NCBI RefSeq assembly: GCF_000805455.1
Contig: NZ_JSUS01000071.1
Span: forward strand, 1-64,000
Source: Acinetobacter sp. A47
GTDB lineage: Bacteria; Pseudomonadota; Gammaproteobacteria; Pseudomonadales; Moraxellaceae
Length of the DNA stretch: 64,000 bases
Reading direction: 5' to 3'
Translations under genes and position numbers: made by a program
Shown here: positions 56,040 through 64,000 of the stretch, piece after piece
Position numbering within the stretch: position 1 is the stretch's first letter
Layout: the number at the start of each line of letters is the position of its first letter
The notes under the pieces: model-generated
Databases searched by the model: none
What the model was told of the DNA's origin: nothing
Seen by the model: the letters and a program-made list of their open reading frames with translations, nothing else

Positions 56040-57557
56040 TTAACGTAAACTGATGGTGGTATTGACAGCGCCAACTTCGTGGCTGTCTTCAAACCAGCGG
56101 CTGGTAATGGTTTTGGTCTGGGTATAGAACTGCACCGCCTGTTTGCCGTAAGGGCCCAGATCACCGAGTTTTGAACCACGGGAGCCGGTAAAGCTAAAGA
56201 ATGGTACCGGTACTGGAATCGGAATGTTGATGCCCACCTGACCGATATCAATCAGGTTCTGGAAAGTACGCGCAATCGCACCACTTTGGGTGAATAGCCC
56301 GACACCATTGCCAAATGGATTGGCATTGATCAGCGCAATCGCTTGTTCCAGCGTATCGACGCAGATAATTGACAATACCGGGCCAAAGATTTCTTCTTTA
56401 TAAATGCGCATGTCGGTATTCACGCCACTAAAAATCGTCGCCCCGACAAAGTTGCCCGACTCATAGCCTGGCACCTCAACCTCACGGCCATCCAGTAACA
56501 ATTCTGCACCTTGCTCGATCCCGCTATTGATCAGATCCAGTACCCGGGCTTTGGCACGTTTTGAAATGACCGGGCCAATATCGGTATTCGGCTCATGCCC
56601 TGCATTGACTGTTAAAGTCCTGGCTTTTTCCACCAGTTCCGGAATCCAGTGCTTGCTGTCACCGACCATCACCGCCACCGACAAGGCCATGCAGCGTTGC
56701 CCTGCTGCACCAAAAGCGGCACCGACCAAGGCATTCAGGGTTTGTTCCTTGTTGGCATCCGGCATTACCGCGACGTGGTTTTTCGCGCCCATCATCGACT
56801 GCACACGTTTGCCATGTTGTCCTGCAAGGTTATAGACATGGGTGCCGACCGCAGTCGAACCGACAAATGAAACTGCTTTAATATCAGGATGGGTACATAG
56901 GCGATCCACCACTTCTTTACCGCCATGCACCACATTGAGTACCCCTGCCGGAATACCGGCCTGAAGCGCCAGCTCTACCAGCATCATGGTCGACAACGGG
57001 TCTTGTTCAGAGGGTTTTAAAACAAAGGTATTGCCACACACGATCGCCATCGGAAACATCCACAACGGAATCATGGCAGGGAAATTAAACGGGGTAATGC
57101 CTGCGCACACGCCCAATGGCTGCTGCAAGGTATAGGTATCGACCCCACGCGCCACGCCTTCGACGTATTCTCCCATCTGCAAGGTGCCAACGGAACAGGC
57201 ATGCTCCACCACCTCCAAGCCCCGCTGGATGTCCCCTTCGGCATCGGCCAGGGTCTTGCCCTGTTCTGCGGTCAGGACCTGCGCAATTTCCTTCATGTTG
57301 GCCCGGATCAGCTCTTGCAGTTTCAGCATGATGCGCATACGTGCCTGTACCGGGGTTTGGCGCCACGATGCAAAAGCGTCTTGTGCGGCCTGGAACGCAG
57401 CATCCACTTCCTGAGCTGTAGCAAACGGCACCCGACCAATCACCTCTTGTGTTGCAGGATTGATAATGTCTTGCCAGTGCTGGGTTTGCGATTCGATAAA
57501 CTGACCGTTAATGAGTAACTTGGCGGTTTGCAGCTGGATATTCTGGATCGTATTCAT
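56040..57557 (-). CDS. mmsA: Methylmalonate-semialdehyde dehydrogenase (CoA-acylating)
   Basis: Converts methylmalonate semialdehyde to propionyl-CoA. The 505-residue aldehyde dehydrogenase has the catalytic Cys289 (GAAGQRCMALSV) and the MGAKNHVAVMPDA segment where the usual general-base Glu is replaced by Asn, a hallmark of the CoA-dependent MMSDH. The start at 57557 (MNTIQNIQL) has GGAG upstream; six extra codons are possible. It is the first gene of the operon, divergent from a LysR gene. Confidence 0.95.
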   Translation of the reverse strand: MNTIQNIQLQTAKLLINGQFIESQTQHWQDIINPATQEVIGRVPFATAQEVDAAFQAAQDAFASWRQTPVQARMRIMLKLQELIRANMKEIAQVLTAEQGKTLADAEGDIQRGLEVVEHACSVGTLQMGEYVEGVARGVDTYTLQQPLGVCAGITPFNFPAMIPLWMFPMAIVCGNTFVLKPSEQDPLSTMMLVELALQAGIPAGVLNVVHGGKEVVDRLCTHPDIKAVSFVGSTAVGTHVYNLAGQHGKRVQSMMGAKNHVAVMPDANKEQTLNALVGAAFGAAGQRCMALSVAVMVGDSKHWIPELVEKARTLTVNAGHEPNTDIGPVISKRAKARVLDLINSGIEQGAELLLDGREVEVPGYESGNFVGATIFSGVNTDMRIYKEEIFGPVLSIICVDTLEQAIALINANPFGNGVGLFTQSGAIARTFQNLIDIGQVGINIPIPVPVPFFSFTGSRGSKLGDLGPYGKQAVQFYTQTKTITSRWFEDSHEVGAVNTTISLR

Positions 57558-57670
57558 AACCTCTCCATAGGTCATCTTGTTATTGTGTTTGCTTATTGGA
57601 CATACGCTCGGGGGATATTTCCCTGCTGGCGCTTTTATCTGAGACTAACAAAGAAAACTTTGACCACCAA

Positions 57671-57707
57671 TGCAAATTCATGCACGATTATTGTGCAAAT
57701 ATGCACA
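57671..57707. promoter_or_regulatory. TGCA-rich repeats between mmsA and the LysR gene
   Basis: TGCA occurs at 57671, 57681, 57694 and 57702. TGCAC (57681-57685) and GTGCA (57693-57697) form an inverted repeat with a 7-base spacer, a plausible LysR-type binding site. It overlaps the predicted leader of the LysR gene (start 57723), so autoregulation is possible. Confidence 0.45.
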
Positions 57708-57722
57708 GGGAATACCATAACA

Positions 57723-58604
57723 ATGAAAGTAGATTGGGATCACCTACAGTTTTTTCTGGTTTTGGCAAGAACCAAGACCCTGACCAGTGCCGCACGCGTG
57801 ATCGGGGTCGAACACAGTACCGTGGCCAGACGGATTCAGGCACTGGAACAGACCTTAGGCACTCCCCTGTTTAAGCGTGAAGCCACCGGGTATGAGCTGA
57901 CGCTGGAAGGAATGGCACTGGTACCCCGGGTTGAACAAATGGAACAGGCCTTTTTGCAGATTGAAAAGCCCGATCAGCCTTTGCAAGGACGTGTGCGAAT
58001 TGGCACACCGGAGGGCTTTGGTACGGCATTTTTAGCGCGTTTGCTGGCCGAGTTTTCGATCCAGTACCCGTTACTCACCATCGACCTGATTCCGGTTCCG
58101 AAAATGATCAAGCTGTCCCATCGTGAAGCGGATATCGTGGTCTCGATTGAACGTCCAAGTTCGGGGCCTTATATCATTACCCGGCTGTCAGATTATGGTC
58201 TAAAAATTTATGGCAGCCAGCGCTATCTGGCACAACATCCGCCGATTCAGACGCTGGAAGATTTGCCCCGGCACCGTTTCGTCAATTATATTGATGATCT
58301 GGTGTACAGCCCGGAGCTATATTGTCTGGAACGGCTTCCCTTGAAACTCAATGCCAACTTCCGGAGCAGCAGTATTCTGGCGCAGCAGATTGCAGTCAGT
58401 GCAGGCGCCGGACTGGCCATTTTGCCCAAGTTTCTGGCTGACGATAAACCCGAACTTGAAGCCGTGCTAGAACAGCAGGTGCGTTTTACCCATACCTTCT
58501 GGATGCTGACCTTTGTCGATCTGCAGCATGATCCACGGATCAAGCTGGTCTGGGACTATTTACGCCAGCAGGCTGACCAATATCAGCAGTTACTGCTCGA
58601 TTAA
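57723..58604 (+). CDS. LysR-family regulator, probable regulator of the mms operon
   Basis: A 293-residue protein with the N-terminal winged helix (HLQFFLVLARTKTLTSAARVIGVEHSTVARRIQALEQTLGTPLFKRE) and the periplasmic-binding-like effector domain. The start at 57723 (MKVDWDHLQ) is chosen because the LysR motif begins there; the 65-codon extension upstream covers the divergent promoter region and is rejected. Divergent orientation to mmsA suggests activation by a valine catabolite; mmsR of Pseudomonas is an AraC protein, so the regulator type differs. Confidence 0.9.
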   Translation: MKVDWDHLQFFLVLARTKTLTSAARVIGVEHSTVARRIQALEQTLGTPLFKREATGYELTLEGMALVPRVEQMEQAFLQIEKPDQPLQGRVRIGTPEGFGTAFLARLLAEFSIQYPLLTIDLIPVPKMIKLSHREADIVVSIERPSSGPYIITRLSDYGLKIYGSQRYLAQHPPIQTLEDLPRHRFVNYIDDLVYSPELYCLERLPLKLNANFRSSSILAQQIAVSAGAGLAILPKFLADDKPELEAVLEQQVRFTHTFWMLTFVDLQHDPRIKLVWDYLRQQADQYQQLLLD

Positions 58605-58616
58605 ACCCCGCCCCAT

Positions 58617-58646
58617 AAAAAAAGCCGATCTATACAGATCGGCTTT
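58617..58646. terminator. Bidirectional terminator
   Basis: AAAGCCGATC and GATCGGCTTT make a perfect 10-bp stem with a 6-base loop, between the LysR gene (+) and cycA (-). Confidence 0.88.
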
Positions 58647-58664
58647 ACCTGTGACCGTACAGTT

Positions 58665-60101
58665 TTACTGCATCACTTCACGACCCAGTTTTTTCATGCG
58701 GGGCTTATACAGCAACTGATAAGTCACCGCCAGCAGCAAGACCCAGAGCGGACTGACATACAGTGCTTTTAAGGTATCGGGTTCCAGTGCCAGAATCACC
58801 AGCGCAAAAAGCAGGAAGGCGATTACCACATACGACATGAAGATACCACCCGGCATTTTAAACTTCGACTGGGCATGCAGTTCCGGACGTAACTTGCGGT
58901 AACGGATATAGCACACCATGATCAGGCTCCAGACACTGATAAACAGGATCACACACAGTGAGCTGGCCAGGGTAAAGGCTTCAATGGTATTCGGTACAAA
59001 GTATTGCAATACTGCCCCGCCCATGATGAACACACAGGAAAAGATCAGACCATTGGCCGGTACGGCGCTTTTTGACAAACGTGCAAATGCCTGTGGCGCC
59101 TGACCGTCTTTAGACAGGCCAAACAGCATACGGCTGGTCGAGAAAACCCCACTGTTCATGGAAGACATCACTGAAGACAGGACCACCAGATTCATGATAA
59201 TGGCCGAGGTCACAATCCCTGCATTCAGGAACAACTCCACAAACGGGCTCTTGTCTGCGCGAATCATATTCCACGGCGTGACCGACATCACCACCAGCAA
59301 GGCCAGCACGTAAAACAGGATAATCCGAACCGGAATGGCATTGATCGCTTTGGGCAGGTTCTGATGCGGGTCCTTGGTTTCAGCGGCAGTGGTCCCGATC
59401 AGCTCCACTCCCACAAAGGCAAAGACGGCGATCTGGAAACCTGCCAGAAAACCATCCAGCCCTTTAGGGAACATGCCGCCATGCGACCAGACATTACTGA
59501 GTGATGCAACCGCGCCATGCGGGGCATGGAAATGGCTAAAGATCATATAACCGCCGACACCGATCAGCCCGACAATGGCCAGAATCTTGATCAGGGCAAA
59601 CCAGAATTCAATTTCACCAAACAGGCGTACCGTCAGCAGGTTCAGGAACAGCACAAACAGGACACAGCCGGCACTGATCGCAGCCTGCCCGATCGGGGTA
59701 AACATGGTGCCTTCAGGCAGCCAGAAGGTTAAATAATTGATCACTGCAGCCAGATCGGCAATCCCGACCAGTACCCAGCCCAGCCAGTAGGTCCAGCCCA
59801 GATAGTAGCCGGCCCACGGGCCAATCAGGTCATGGGCCATATCGACAAAAGACCTGTAGTGTAAATTTGCCAGCAATAGCTCGCCGAGAGCACGCATCAG
59901 AAAGAAAAACATCCCGCCAATAATCATGTAAATAAACAGAATGGACGGGCCTGCCAGTGAAATGGTTTTGCCTGAGCCCATGAACAGGCCGGTACCGATG
60001 GCACCACCAATGGCAATCAGTTGCAAATGGCGATTGGAGAGTTTGCGTTGTAAGTCTTGGGGCGACTGTTCGCCGTCTGACTGTTGAGATGTAACCGTCA
60101 T
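58665..60101 (-). CDS. cycA: D-serine/D-alanine/glycine permease
   Basis: A 478-residue APC-family amino-acid transporter with 12 hydrophobic segments. The N-terminal region HLQLIAIGGAIGTGLFMGSGKTISLAGPSI and the GFQIAVFAFVGVELIGTTAAETKDP segment match CycA of gammaproteobacteria. It imports D-alanine, D-serine and glycine. It sits behind the RidA, alanine racemase and dadA genes on the same strand, so D-alanine uptake and breakdown are encoded together. The ribosome-binding site AAGGA is good. The long spacer of 192 bases to the RidA gene suggests an own promoter. Confidence 0.92.
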   Translation of the reverse strand: MTVTSQQSDGEQSPQDLQRKLSNRHLQLIAIGGAIGTGLFMGSGKTISLAGPSILFIYMIIGGMFFFLMRALGELLLANLHYRSFVDMAHDLIGPWAGYYLGWTYWLGWVLVGIADLAAVINYLTFWLPEGTMFTPIGQAAISAGCVLFVLFLNLLTVRLFGEIEFWFALIKILAIVGLIGVGGYMIFSHFHAPHGAVASLSNVWSHGGMFPKGLDGFLAGFQIAVFAFVGVELIGTTAAETKDPHQNLPKAINAIPVRIILFYVLALLVVMSVTPWNMIRADKSPFVELFLNAGIVTSAIIMNLVVLSSVMSSMNSGVFSTSRMLFGLSKDGQAPQAFARLSKSAVPANGLIFSCVFIMGGAVLQYFVPNTIEAFTLASSLCVILFISVWSLIMVCYIRYRKLRPELHAQSKFKMPGGIFMSYVVIAFLLFALVILALEPDTLKALYVSPLWVLLLAVTYQLLYKPRMKKLGREVMQ

Positions 60102-60293
60102 AACAAAAGTTCCTTTTTACACATTCCTGATGAGCCAGCCTGTGATTGTTGCGCTGTGAACAGCGGCTCACTCCTGCGAGCCGGCTCATTTTTAATTGCA
60201 AGAAAATACGTATCTCACTACGTTTTATCTACTGCAAATACGTTACTTTTCTTCTTTTTTTATATTTTTTAAGCAAAAACAAAGCAGATTGCT

Positions 60294-60653
60294 TTATTTT
60301 TGTGCTGCGATCACTGCAATTTCGATCAGCCACTTTGGATTGACCAGATCGGCCTGAATGGTGGCACGTGAAGGTGCAACATGACCTTTTAACCAGTCCA
60401 CCCACAGCGTATTAACCACAGGAAAATCGGCAAGGTCCTTCAAGAACAACTGGGCAGACAGCAAACGTGACTTGTCCGTTCCTGCCGAAGCAAGCAGCTG
60501 ATCGATGGTTGCCAGGACTTCACGGGTCTGGCCTTCAATATCCAGATCGGCATTTTTCGGCACCTGACCAGATAAATACACCACCTGATTAAATACGGTC
60601 ACTGCGCTCATTACTTCAGTGCTATTGAGCTTTTGAATATCCGAATTTGACAT
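60294..60653 (-). CDS. RidA/YjgF-family deaminase
   Basis: A 119-residue protein that likely hydrolyses reactive enamine/imine intermediates of amino-acid breakdown. Landmarks include VVYLSGQVPKN, LLSAQLFLKDLADFPVVNTLWVDWL and the Arg of APSRATIQADL (the substrate-carboxylate Arg). It does not start with the classical RidA N-terminus, so it is one of the RidA paralogue groups. It lies 10 bases after the racemase gene, in the dad cluster, where 2-iminopropionate from DadA is a logical substrate. Confidence 0.9.
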   Translation of the reverse strand: MSNSDIQKLNSTEVMSAVTVFNQVVYLSGQVPKNADLDIEGQTREVLATIDQLLASAGTDKSRLLSAQLFLKDLADFPVVNTLWVDWLKGHVAPSRATIQADLVNPKWLIEIAVIAAQK

Positions 60654-60663
60654 GAATGTTTCC

Positions 60664-61767
60664 TTATTCTTGATTGATAAAATTGACGCGTGCCGTCACG
60701 CCACACATCAGTTCATAACCGATGGTGCCTGAGGTCGCGGCAACCTCGTCGATCGGTAAAACCGTGCCGCTCGACGAAGTTCCCCATAACACCACTTCAC
60801 TGCCCACCCGGGCATCAGGAACCGGTGTCAGGTCGACTGCCAGCATGTCCATGCTGACCCGTCCAATGGTTCCGGTACGGACGCCATTGACCAGTACTGG
60901 AGTGCCGGTTGCGGAAATACGCTGATAACCATCGGCATAGCCACACGCAACAATACCGATCGTGATCGGCTGTTCGGCCACATAGCTGGAACCATAGCCG
61001 ACACTTTCATGAGCATTGAGGTGCTGGATCGCAATAATTTCACTGCGTAGGCTCATGGTCGGCGCAAGGCCCCAGTCCTGAATGCTGTGTTGAGGGTAAT
61101 CCGGGGAACTGCCATACAGCATGATACCGCCACGGACATAGTCCGATTGCAAGCGGGTCTGGTATCTTAAGATTGCAGCACTGTTGCTGACCGACCTTTC
61201 ACCCGGCAAATCCTGAATGGTGGCCTCAAATTCACTGAGCTGATAATCAATGCCCTGCTGGCCAAAACGTTGTCCATCGGCATCAGAAAAATGCATCATA
61301 TGGGTAATACGGGCCACTTTGTCCAGCTGGCTCAGTTGCTGCCAGATGTCACGATACTGCTGCGGTTTGAAACCCAGACGGTTCATGCCGCTGTTCATTT
61401 TCAGGAAAATATCAAACCGTGCCGGCTCGGAATGTTGCTGCAACCAGTACAGTTGCTGCTCGCTATGTACCGTAAAACTCAACTGGTAGCGGCTACAGTC
61501 AAACAGGTCTTGCGGAGAGAACACCCCTTCCAGCAACAGGATCGGGCTAGTCCAGCCCAAAGCGCGCAAACGCTTTGCCTCTTCAAGATCAAGCAAGGCA
61601 AAACCGTCTGCGGTTTTAAAAGATTCATAGACACGTTCAATGCCATGCCCATAGGCATTGGCCTTCACCACCGCAAAAACTTTACTCTCGGGCACCAGTT
61701 TTCTCACCACCGCCAGATTCTGGCGTAGGGCTTGAGCATGGATGACCGCCGTAATCGGACGAGGCAT
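60664..61767 (-). CDS. dadX: Alanine racemase, catabolic type
   Basis: Interconverts L- and D-alanine. The 367-residue PLP enzyme has the cofactor Lys35 in VVKANAYGHG, and the catalytic Tyr lies in the GYGSSYVAEQ stretch near 255-265. It adjoins dadA (24 bases) and the RidA gene, so this is the catabolic racemase (dadX) rather than the biosynthetic one, which would be elsewhere in the genome. The length is normal. Confidence 0.93.
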   Translation of the reverse strand: MPRPITAVIHAQALRQNLAVVRKLVPESKVFAVVKANAYGHGIERVYESFKTADGFALLDLEEAKRLRALGWTSPILLLEGVFSPQDLFDCSRYQLSFTVHSEQQLYWLQQHSEPARFDIFLKMNSGMNRLGFKPQQYRDIWQQLSQLDKVARITHMMHFSDADGQRFGQQGIDYQLSEFEATIQDLPGERSVSNSAAILRYQTRLQSDYVRGGIMLYGSSPDYPQHSIQDWGLAPTMSLRSEIIAIQHLNAHESVGYGSSYVAEQPITIGIVACGYADGYQRISATGTPVLVNGVRTGTIGRVSMDMLAVDLTPVPDARVGSEVVLWGTSSSGTVLPIDEVAATSGTIGYELMCGVTARVNFINQE

Positions 61768-61791
61768 ACTAAACTTCCTTGTAAACCGGGA

Positions 61792-63048
61792 TTATGCTGC
61801 GTGTGAATAACGCTGGATCGACAGGCCATCTGTACTGATGTCCGGACGATGGTTCAGAACCAGATCACTGATCAGTTTTCCGGAACCACATGCCATAGTC
61901 CAGCCGAGGGTGCCATGACCGGTATTCAGGAACAGGTTGCTATATTGTGTTGGCCCAATGATCGGGGTACTGTCCGGTGTCATCGGACGTAAACCGGTCC
62001 AGAACGATGCCTGAGCCAGGTCGCCTCCCGGGAACAGGTCCTGTGTCACCATTTCCAGCGTGGCACGTCGGTCTTCTTTCAAGCCAAGATTAAAGCCACT
62101 CAGCTCGGCCATCCCGCCAACACGAATCCGCTGGTCAAAACGGGTCAAGGCAACTTTATAGGTTTCATCCAGTACCGTTGATTGCGGTGCATATTTCGGC
62201 TCGACAATCGGAATGGTCAGTGAATAGCCTTTTACCGGATAAACAGGCAGGTTCAGCCCAAGCGGTTTGAGGAAATCACGTGAATAGCTACCAAATGCCA
62301 ATACATAGCGATCTGCCGTCAACACTTCACCATTGACTTTCACGCCCTTAATCTGGTCGCCTTCCACAATCAGGTTTTCGACATTCTGGCCGAACCTGAA
62401 TTCGACACCCAGCTCTTGTGCCAGTTTGGCCAGCGCATTGGTAAACAGGAAACAATCACCGGTTTCATCATTTGGCAAATGCAGGCCACCCACCAGCTTG
62501 TCGGTATGGGCCAAGGCCGGCTCTACGCTGGCAAGTTCCTGTGCATTGAGCAAGGCAAAGTCAACGCCACATTCTTTAAGCACCTGAATGTCACGTTGTA
62601 CCGCTTCAAGCTGCGCTTCACTACGGAATACCTGCAAGGTACCTTTTGAACGGTTTTCGTAGTTAATGCCGGTTTGTGCCCTTAAGTCACGCAAGCAGTC
62701 ACGGCTATACTCTGCCACACGCATCATGCGTTCTTTATTGACCGCATAACTTTGCGGGTTACAGTTTTTCAGCATCTGGGCCATCCACTGCAACTGCCAC
62801 ATGCTGCCATCAAGATTGATCGCTAAAGGGGCATGATGCTGGAACATCCACTTGACGGCTTTAAACGGAATACCGGGCGCTGCCCACGGGGTTGAATATC
62901 CTGGGGAGATTTGGCCTGCATTCCCGAAACTGGTTTCTTTTGCAGGGCCAGATTGACGGTCAAGTACCGTCACTTGCGCACCTTGCTGTGCAAGATAATA
63001 AGCACTTGCCACACCAATGACGCCACTTCCTAAAACGATTACGCGCAT
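61792..63048 (-). CDS. dadA: D-amino acid dehydrogenase, small subunit
   Basis: Oxidises D-alanine and other D-amino acids to oxoacids and passes electrons to the respiratory chain. The 418-residue FAD protein has the dinucleotide motif [28 protein letters not shown] at its start and the GRTNVxG-like C-terminal segment [33 protein letters not shown]. The start at 63048 (MRVIVLGSG) is used. It is the first gene of the catabolic unit (dadA-dadX-RidA) and divergent from the Lrp-type gene. Confidence 0.95.
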   Translation of the reverse strand: MRVIVLGSGVIGVASAYYLAQQGAQVTVLDRQSGPAKETSFGNAGQISPGYSTPWAAPGIPFKAVKWMFQHHAPLAINLDGSMWQLQWMAQMLKNCNPQSYAVNKERMMRVAEYSRDCLRDLRAQTGINYENRSKGTLQVFRSEAQLEAVQRDIQVLKECGVDFALLNAQELASVEPALAHTDKLVGGLHLPNDETGDCFLFTNALAKLAQELGVEFRFGQNVENLIVEGDQIKGVKVNGEVLTADRYVLAFGSYSRDFLKPLGLNLPVYPVKGYSLTIPIVEPKYAPQSTVLDETYKVALTRFDQRIRVGGMAELSGFNLGLKEDRRATLEMVTQDLFPGGDLAQASFWTGLRPMTPDSTPIIGPTQYSNLFLNTGHGTLGWTMACGSGKLISDLVLNHRPDISTDGLSIQRYSHAA

Positions 63049-63067
63049 AGTCGATCCCTCACGCACA

Positions 63068-63087
63068 CACTAGTTTATTTCACTAGT
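63068..63087. promoter_or_regulatory. Repeated CACTAGT upstream of dadA
   Basis: CACTAGT occurs at 63068-63074 and 63081-63087, a direct 7-bp repeat 13 bases apart, in the AT-rich spacer between dadA and the Lrp-type gene. It is a candidate binding region for that regulator. A TATAAT motif lies near 63129. Confidence 0.35.
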
Positions 63088-63187
63088 ATATTTTTGGATC
63101 AATAGTTTTTTTAACTGATTTTATGGCTATAATCTAGGTAATTTCATATTTTCGTCACGGAAAAATTAAAATAAAAGGGAATACATC

Positions 63188-63655
63188 ATGCGTAAATTAG
63201 ACCGGATTGACCGCCTGATTCTGGAGATCTTGCAACGGGAGGGACGCATCGCGATCAGTGAACTGGCCTCGCGGGTAAACCTGTCTACCACTCCCTGCTC
63301 GGAACGGGTCAAACGCCTAGAACGTGAAGGTATCATCATGGGTTACTATGCCCGGCTCAACCCTGCATATGTTGATCGTAACCTGCTGGTCTTTTTAGAA
63401 ATCAAGCTGTCAGCCAAATCGGGAGACGTATTTGATCAGGTCGCCAGAGACCTGGTGGATATTCCGGAAGTGCTGGAATGTCACCTGATTTCAGGGGAGT
63501 TTGATTATCTGGTCAAAGCTCGCCTTAAGGAAATGAGTGCCTACCGGCGCCTGCTGGGCGATTTGCTGAAAAAACTGCCGGCTTCGGCCTCATCACACAG
63601 CTATGTGGTGATGGAGGAAGTCAAGGAATCGTTATATCTGGATATGGGGGTTTAA
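63188..63655 (+). CDS. Lrp/AsnC-family regulator of the dad cluster
   Basis: A 155-residue regulator with the Lrp helix-turn-helix (LDRIDRLILEILQREGRIAISELASRVNLSTTPCSERVKRLEREGII) and the RAM ligand domain (LVFLEIKLSAKSGDVFDQVARDLVDIPEVLECHLISGEFDYLVKARLKEMSAYRRLLGDLL). The divergent position next to dadA matches DadR of other proteobacteria, which activates dadAX in response to L-alanine. The length is standard. A hairpin terminator follows. Confidence 0.93.
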   Translation: MRKLDRIDRLILEILQREGRIAISELASRVNLSTTPCSERVKRLEREGIIMGYYARLNPAYVDRNLLVFLEIKLSAKSGDVFDQVARDLVDIPEVLECHLISGEFDYLVKARLKEMSAYRRLLGDLLKKLPASASSHSYVVMEEVKESLYLDMGV

Positions 63656-63673
63656 GCTGAACCCTAGTACAGC

Positions 63674-63697
63674 AAAAAGCCCTAAAATCAGGGCTTT
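63674..63697. terminator. Bidirectional terminator
   Basis: AAAGCCCT and AGGGCTTT form an 8-bp stem with a 6-base loop; it overlaps the stop codon of the capsule-type gene on the - strand and closes the Lrp gene on the + strand. Confidence 0.8.
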
Positions 63698-64000
63698 GGT
63701 ACTTTCATCCAGAAGTTCTTGCCATAATAGGCACCATTGAGCTGGGTTTTTTCAATCAGTTTCAGCCTGAAAAAATGAAAGTAGGCTTCATCTGGGGGGA
63801 CAGGATTTTTCCAGAACTGGTCCAGACCGGTTTGTACGGTCAGGCCCGGTAAATCATACAATGCATGCCCCAGGGTTTTTACCGGAATATGATGATAAAG
63901 TGCCTGAATGCCGGTGGTGCTGTTAATTGTGACCAGACCTAAACCATGTTTTAACAGGGTCGGCAAGTGAATATCACAGAAATAATGCACACGCTCCTGT
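63688..64000 (-). CDS. Capsule polysaccharide export protein, KpsS-like, C-terminal part
   Basis: The C-terminal 103 or so residues of a larger gene that continues past the right edge. The stretch RVHYFCDIHLPTLLKHGLGLVTINSTTGIQALYHHIPVKTLGHALYDLPGLT matches the conserved core of the capsule synthesis family with KpsS and KpsC, the Kdo transferases that start the lipid-linked capsule. A GTG at 63990 is in frame but almost certainly internal. The stop overlaps a terminator. Other capsule genes may lie beyond the window. Confidence 0.85.
   Translation of the reverse strand, partial: QERVHYFCDIHLPTLLKHGLGLVTINSTTGIQALYHHIPVKTLGHALYDLPGLTVQTGLDQFWKNPVPPDEAYFHFFRLKLIEKTQLNGAYYGKNFWMKVPKP

Noticed and set aside
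57528..57722. 65-codon N-terminal extension of the LysR protein
   Set aside because: It overlaps the mmsA start and the intergenic regulatory region. LysR proteins begin with the helix-turn-helix, which starts right after the ATG at 57723.

Overview
The window looks like a chromosomal segment of an Acinetobacter-type gammaproteobacterium (Moraxellaceae). This is inferred from the protein sequences, the moderate-to-low GC content, the gene order (def / LysM / dprA / tsaC; atpIBEFHAGDC; znuA divergent from zur-znuC-znuB) and AT-rich intergenic DNA. It is mostly core and metabolic DNA. No insertion sequence, prophage or CRISPR array is visible.

Layout. 1-4570: acetate uptake (actP, DUF485 partner) divergent from a large SSS-transporter/PAS/kinase/receiver hybrid sensor of the CrbS/CbrA type. 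4571-7142: a gene-free stretch with a perfect palindrome, an unrecognised 253-residue protein and a membrane-SRPBCC fusion. 7209-9831: an OprC-like copper receptor and a DUF2946 partner. 9852-13405: def, a LysM protein, dprA and tsaC. 13406-13803: gene-free, but with a convincing small-RNA candidate (own promoter, three hairpins, U-run). 13804-19060: an EamA exporter, a TetR repressor, two paralogous MFS exporters that carry the same operator/promoter cassette, and an AraC regulator. 19179-20494: glutathione peroxidase and a lipoprotein. 20575-27740: the complete F1Fo ATP synthase operon. 27911-30979: the zinc uptake locus around a Zur box.

30987-42026: a LysE exporter, Dyp peroxidase, argS, a SPOR protein, GST, OsmC and pirin genes, small DUF genes, a PadR regulator with two palindromic operators, an AT-rich Mrr-like nuclease gene bracketed by two identical terminator hairpins, and guaA with a 36-bp direct repeat behind it. 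42457-48392: DUF445, BOF, DoxX, DedA, LysE, a lipoprotein, an orphan ParA, SirB2 and BolA. 48582-48848: two identical tRNA-Gly(GCC) genes and a near-perfect ParB parS motif.

48959-58604: a valine/branched-chain acyl-CoA catabolic operon (mmsA, mmsB, acyl-CoA synthetase, acyl-CoA dehydrogenase, enoyl-CoA hydratase, 3-hydroxyisobutyryl-CoA hydrolase, then an MHS-type transporter) with a divergent LysR gene. 58665-63655: a D-amino-acid/alanine module (cycA, RidA, alanine racemase, dadA) with a divergent Lrp-type regulator. The right edge holds the C-terminal part of a KpsS-like capsule gene.

No wholly new multi-gene system was found. The best leads are the small RNA at 13427-13546, the duplicated TetR-type promoter cassette, the parS-like site and the mrr islet.
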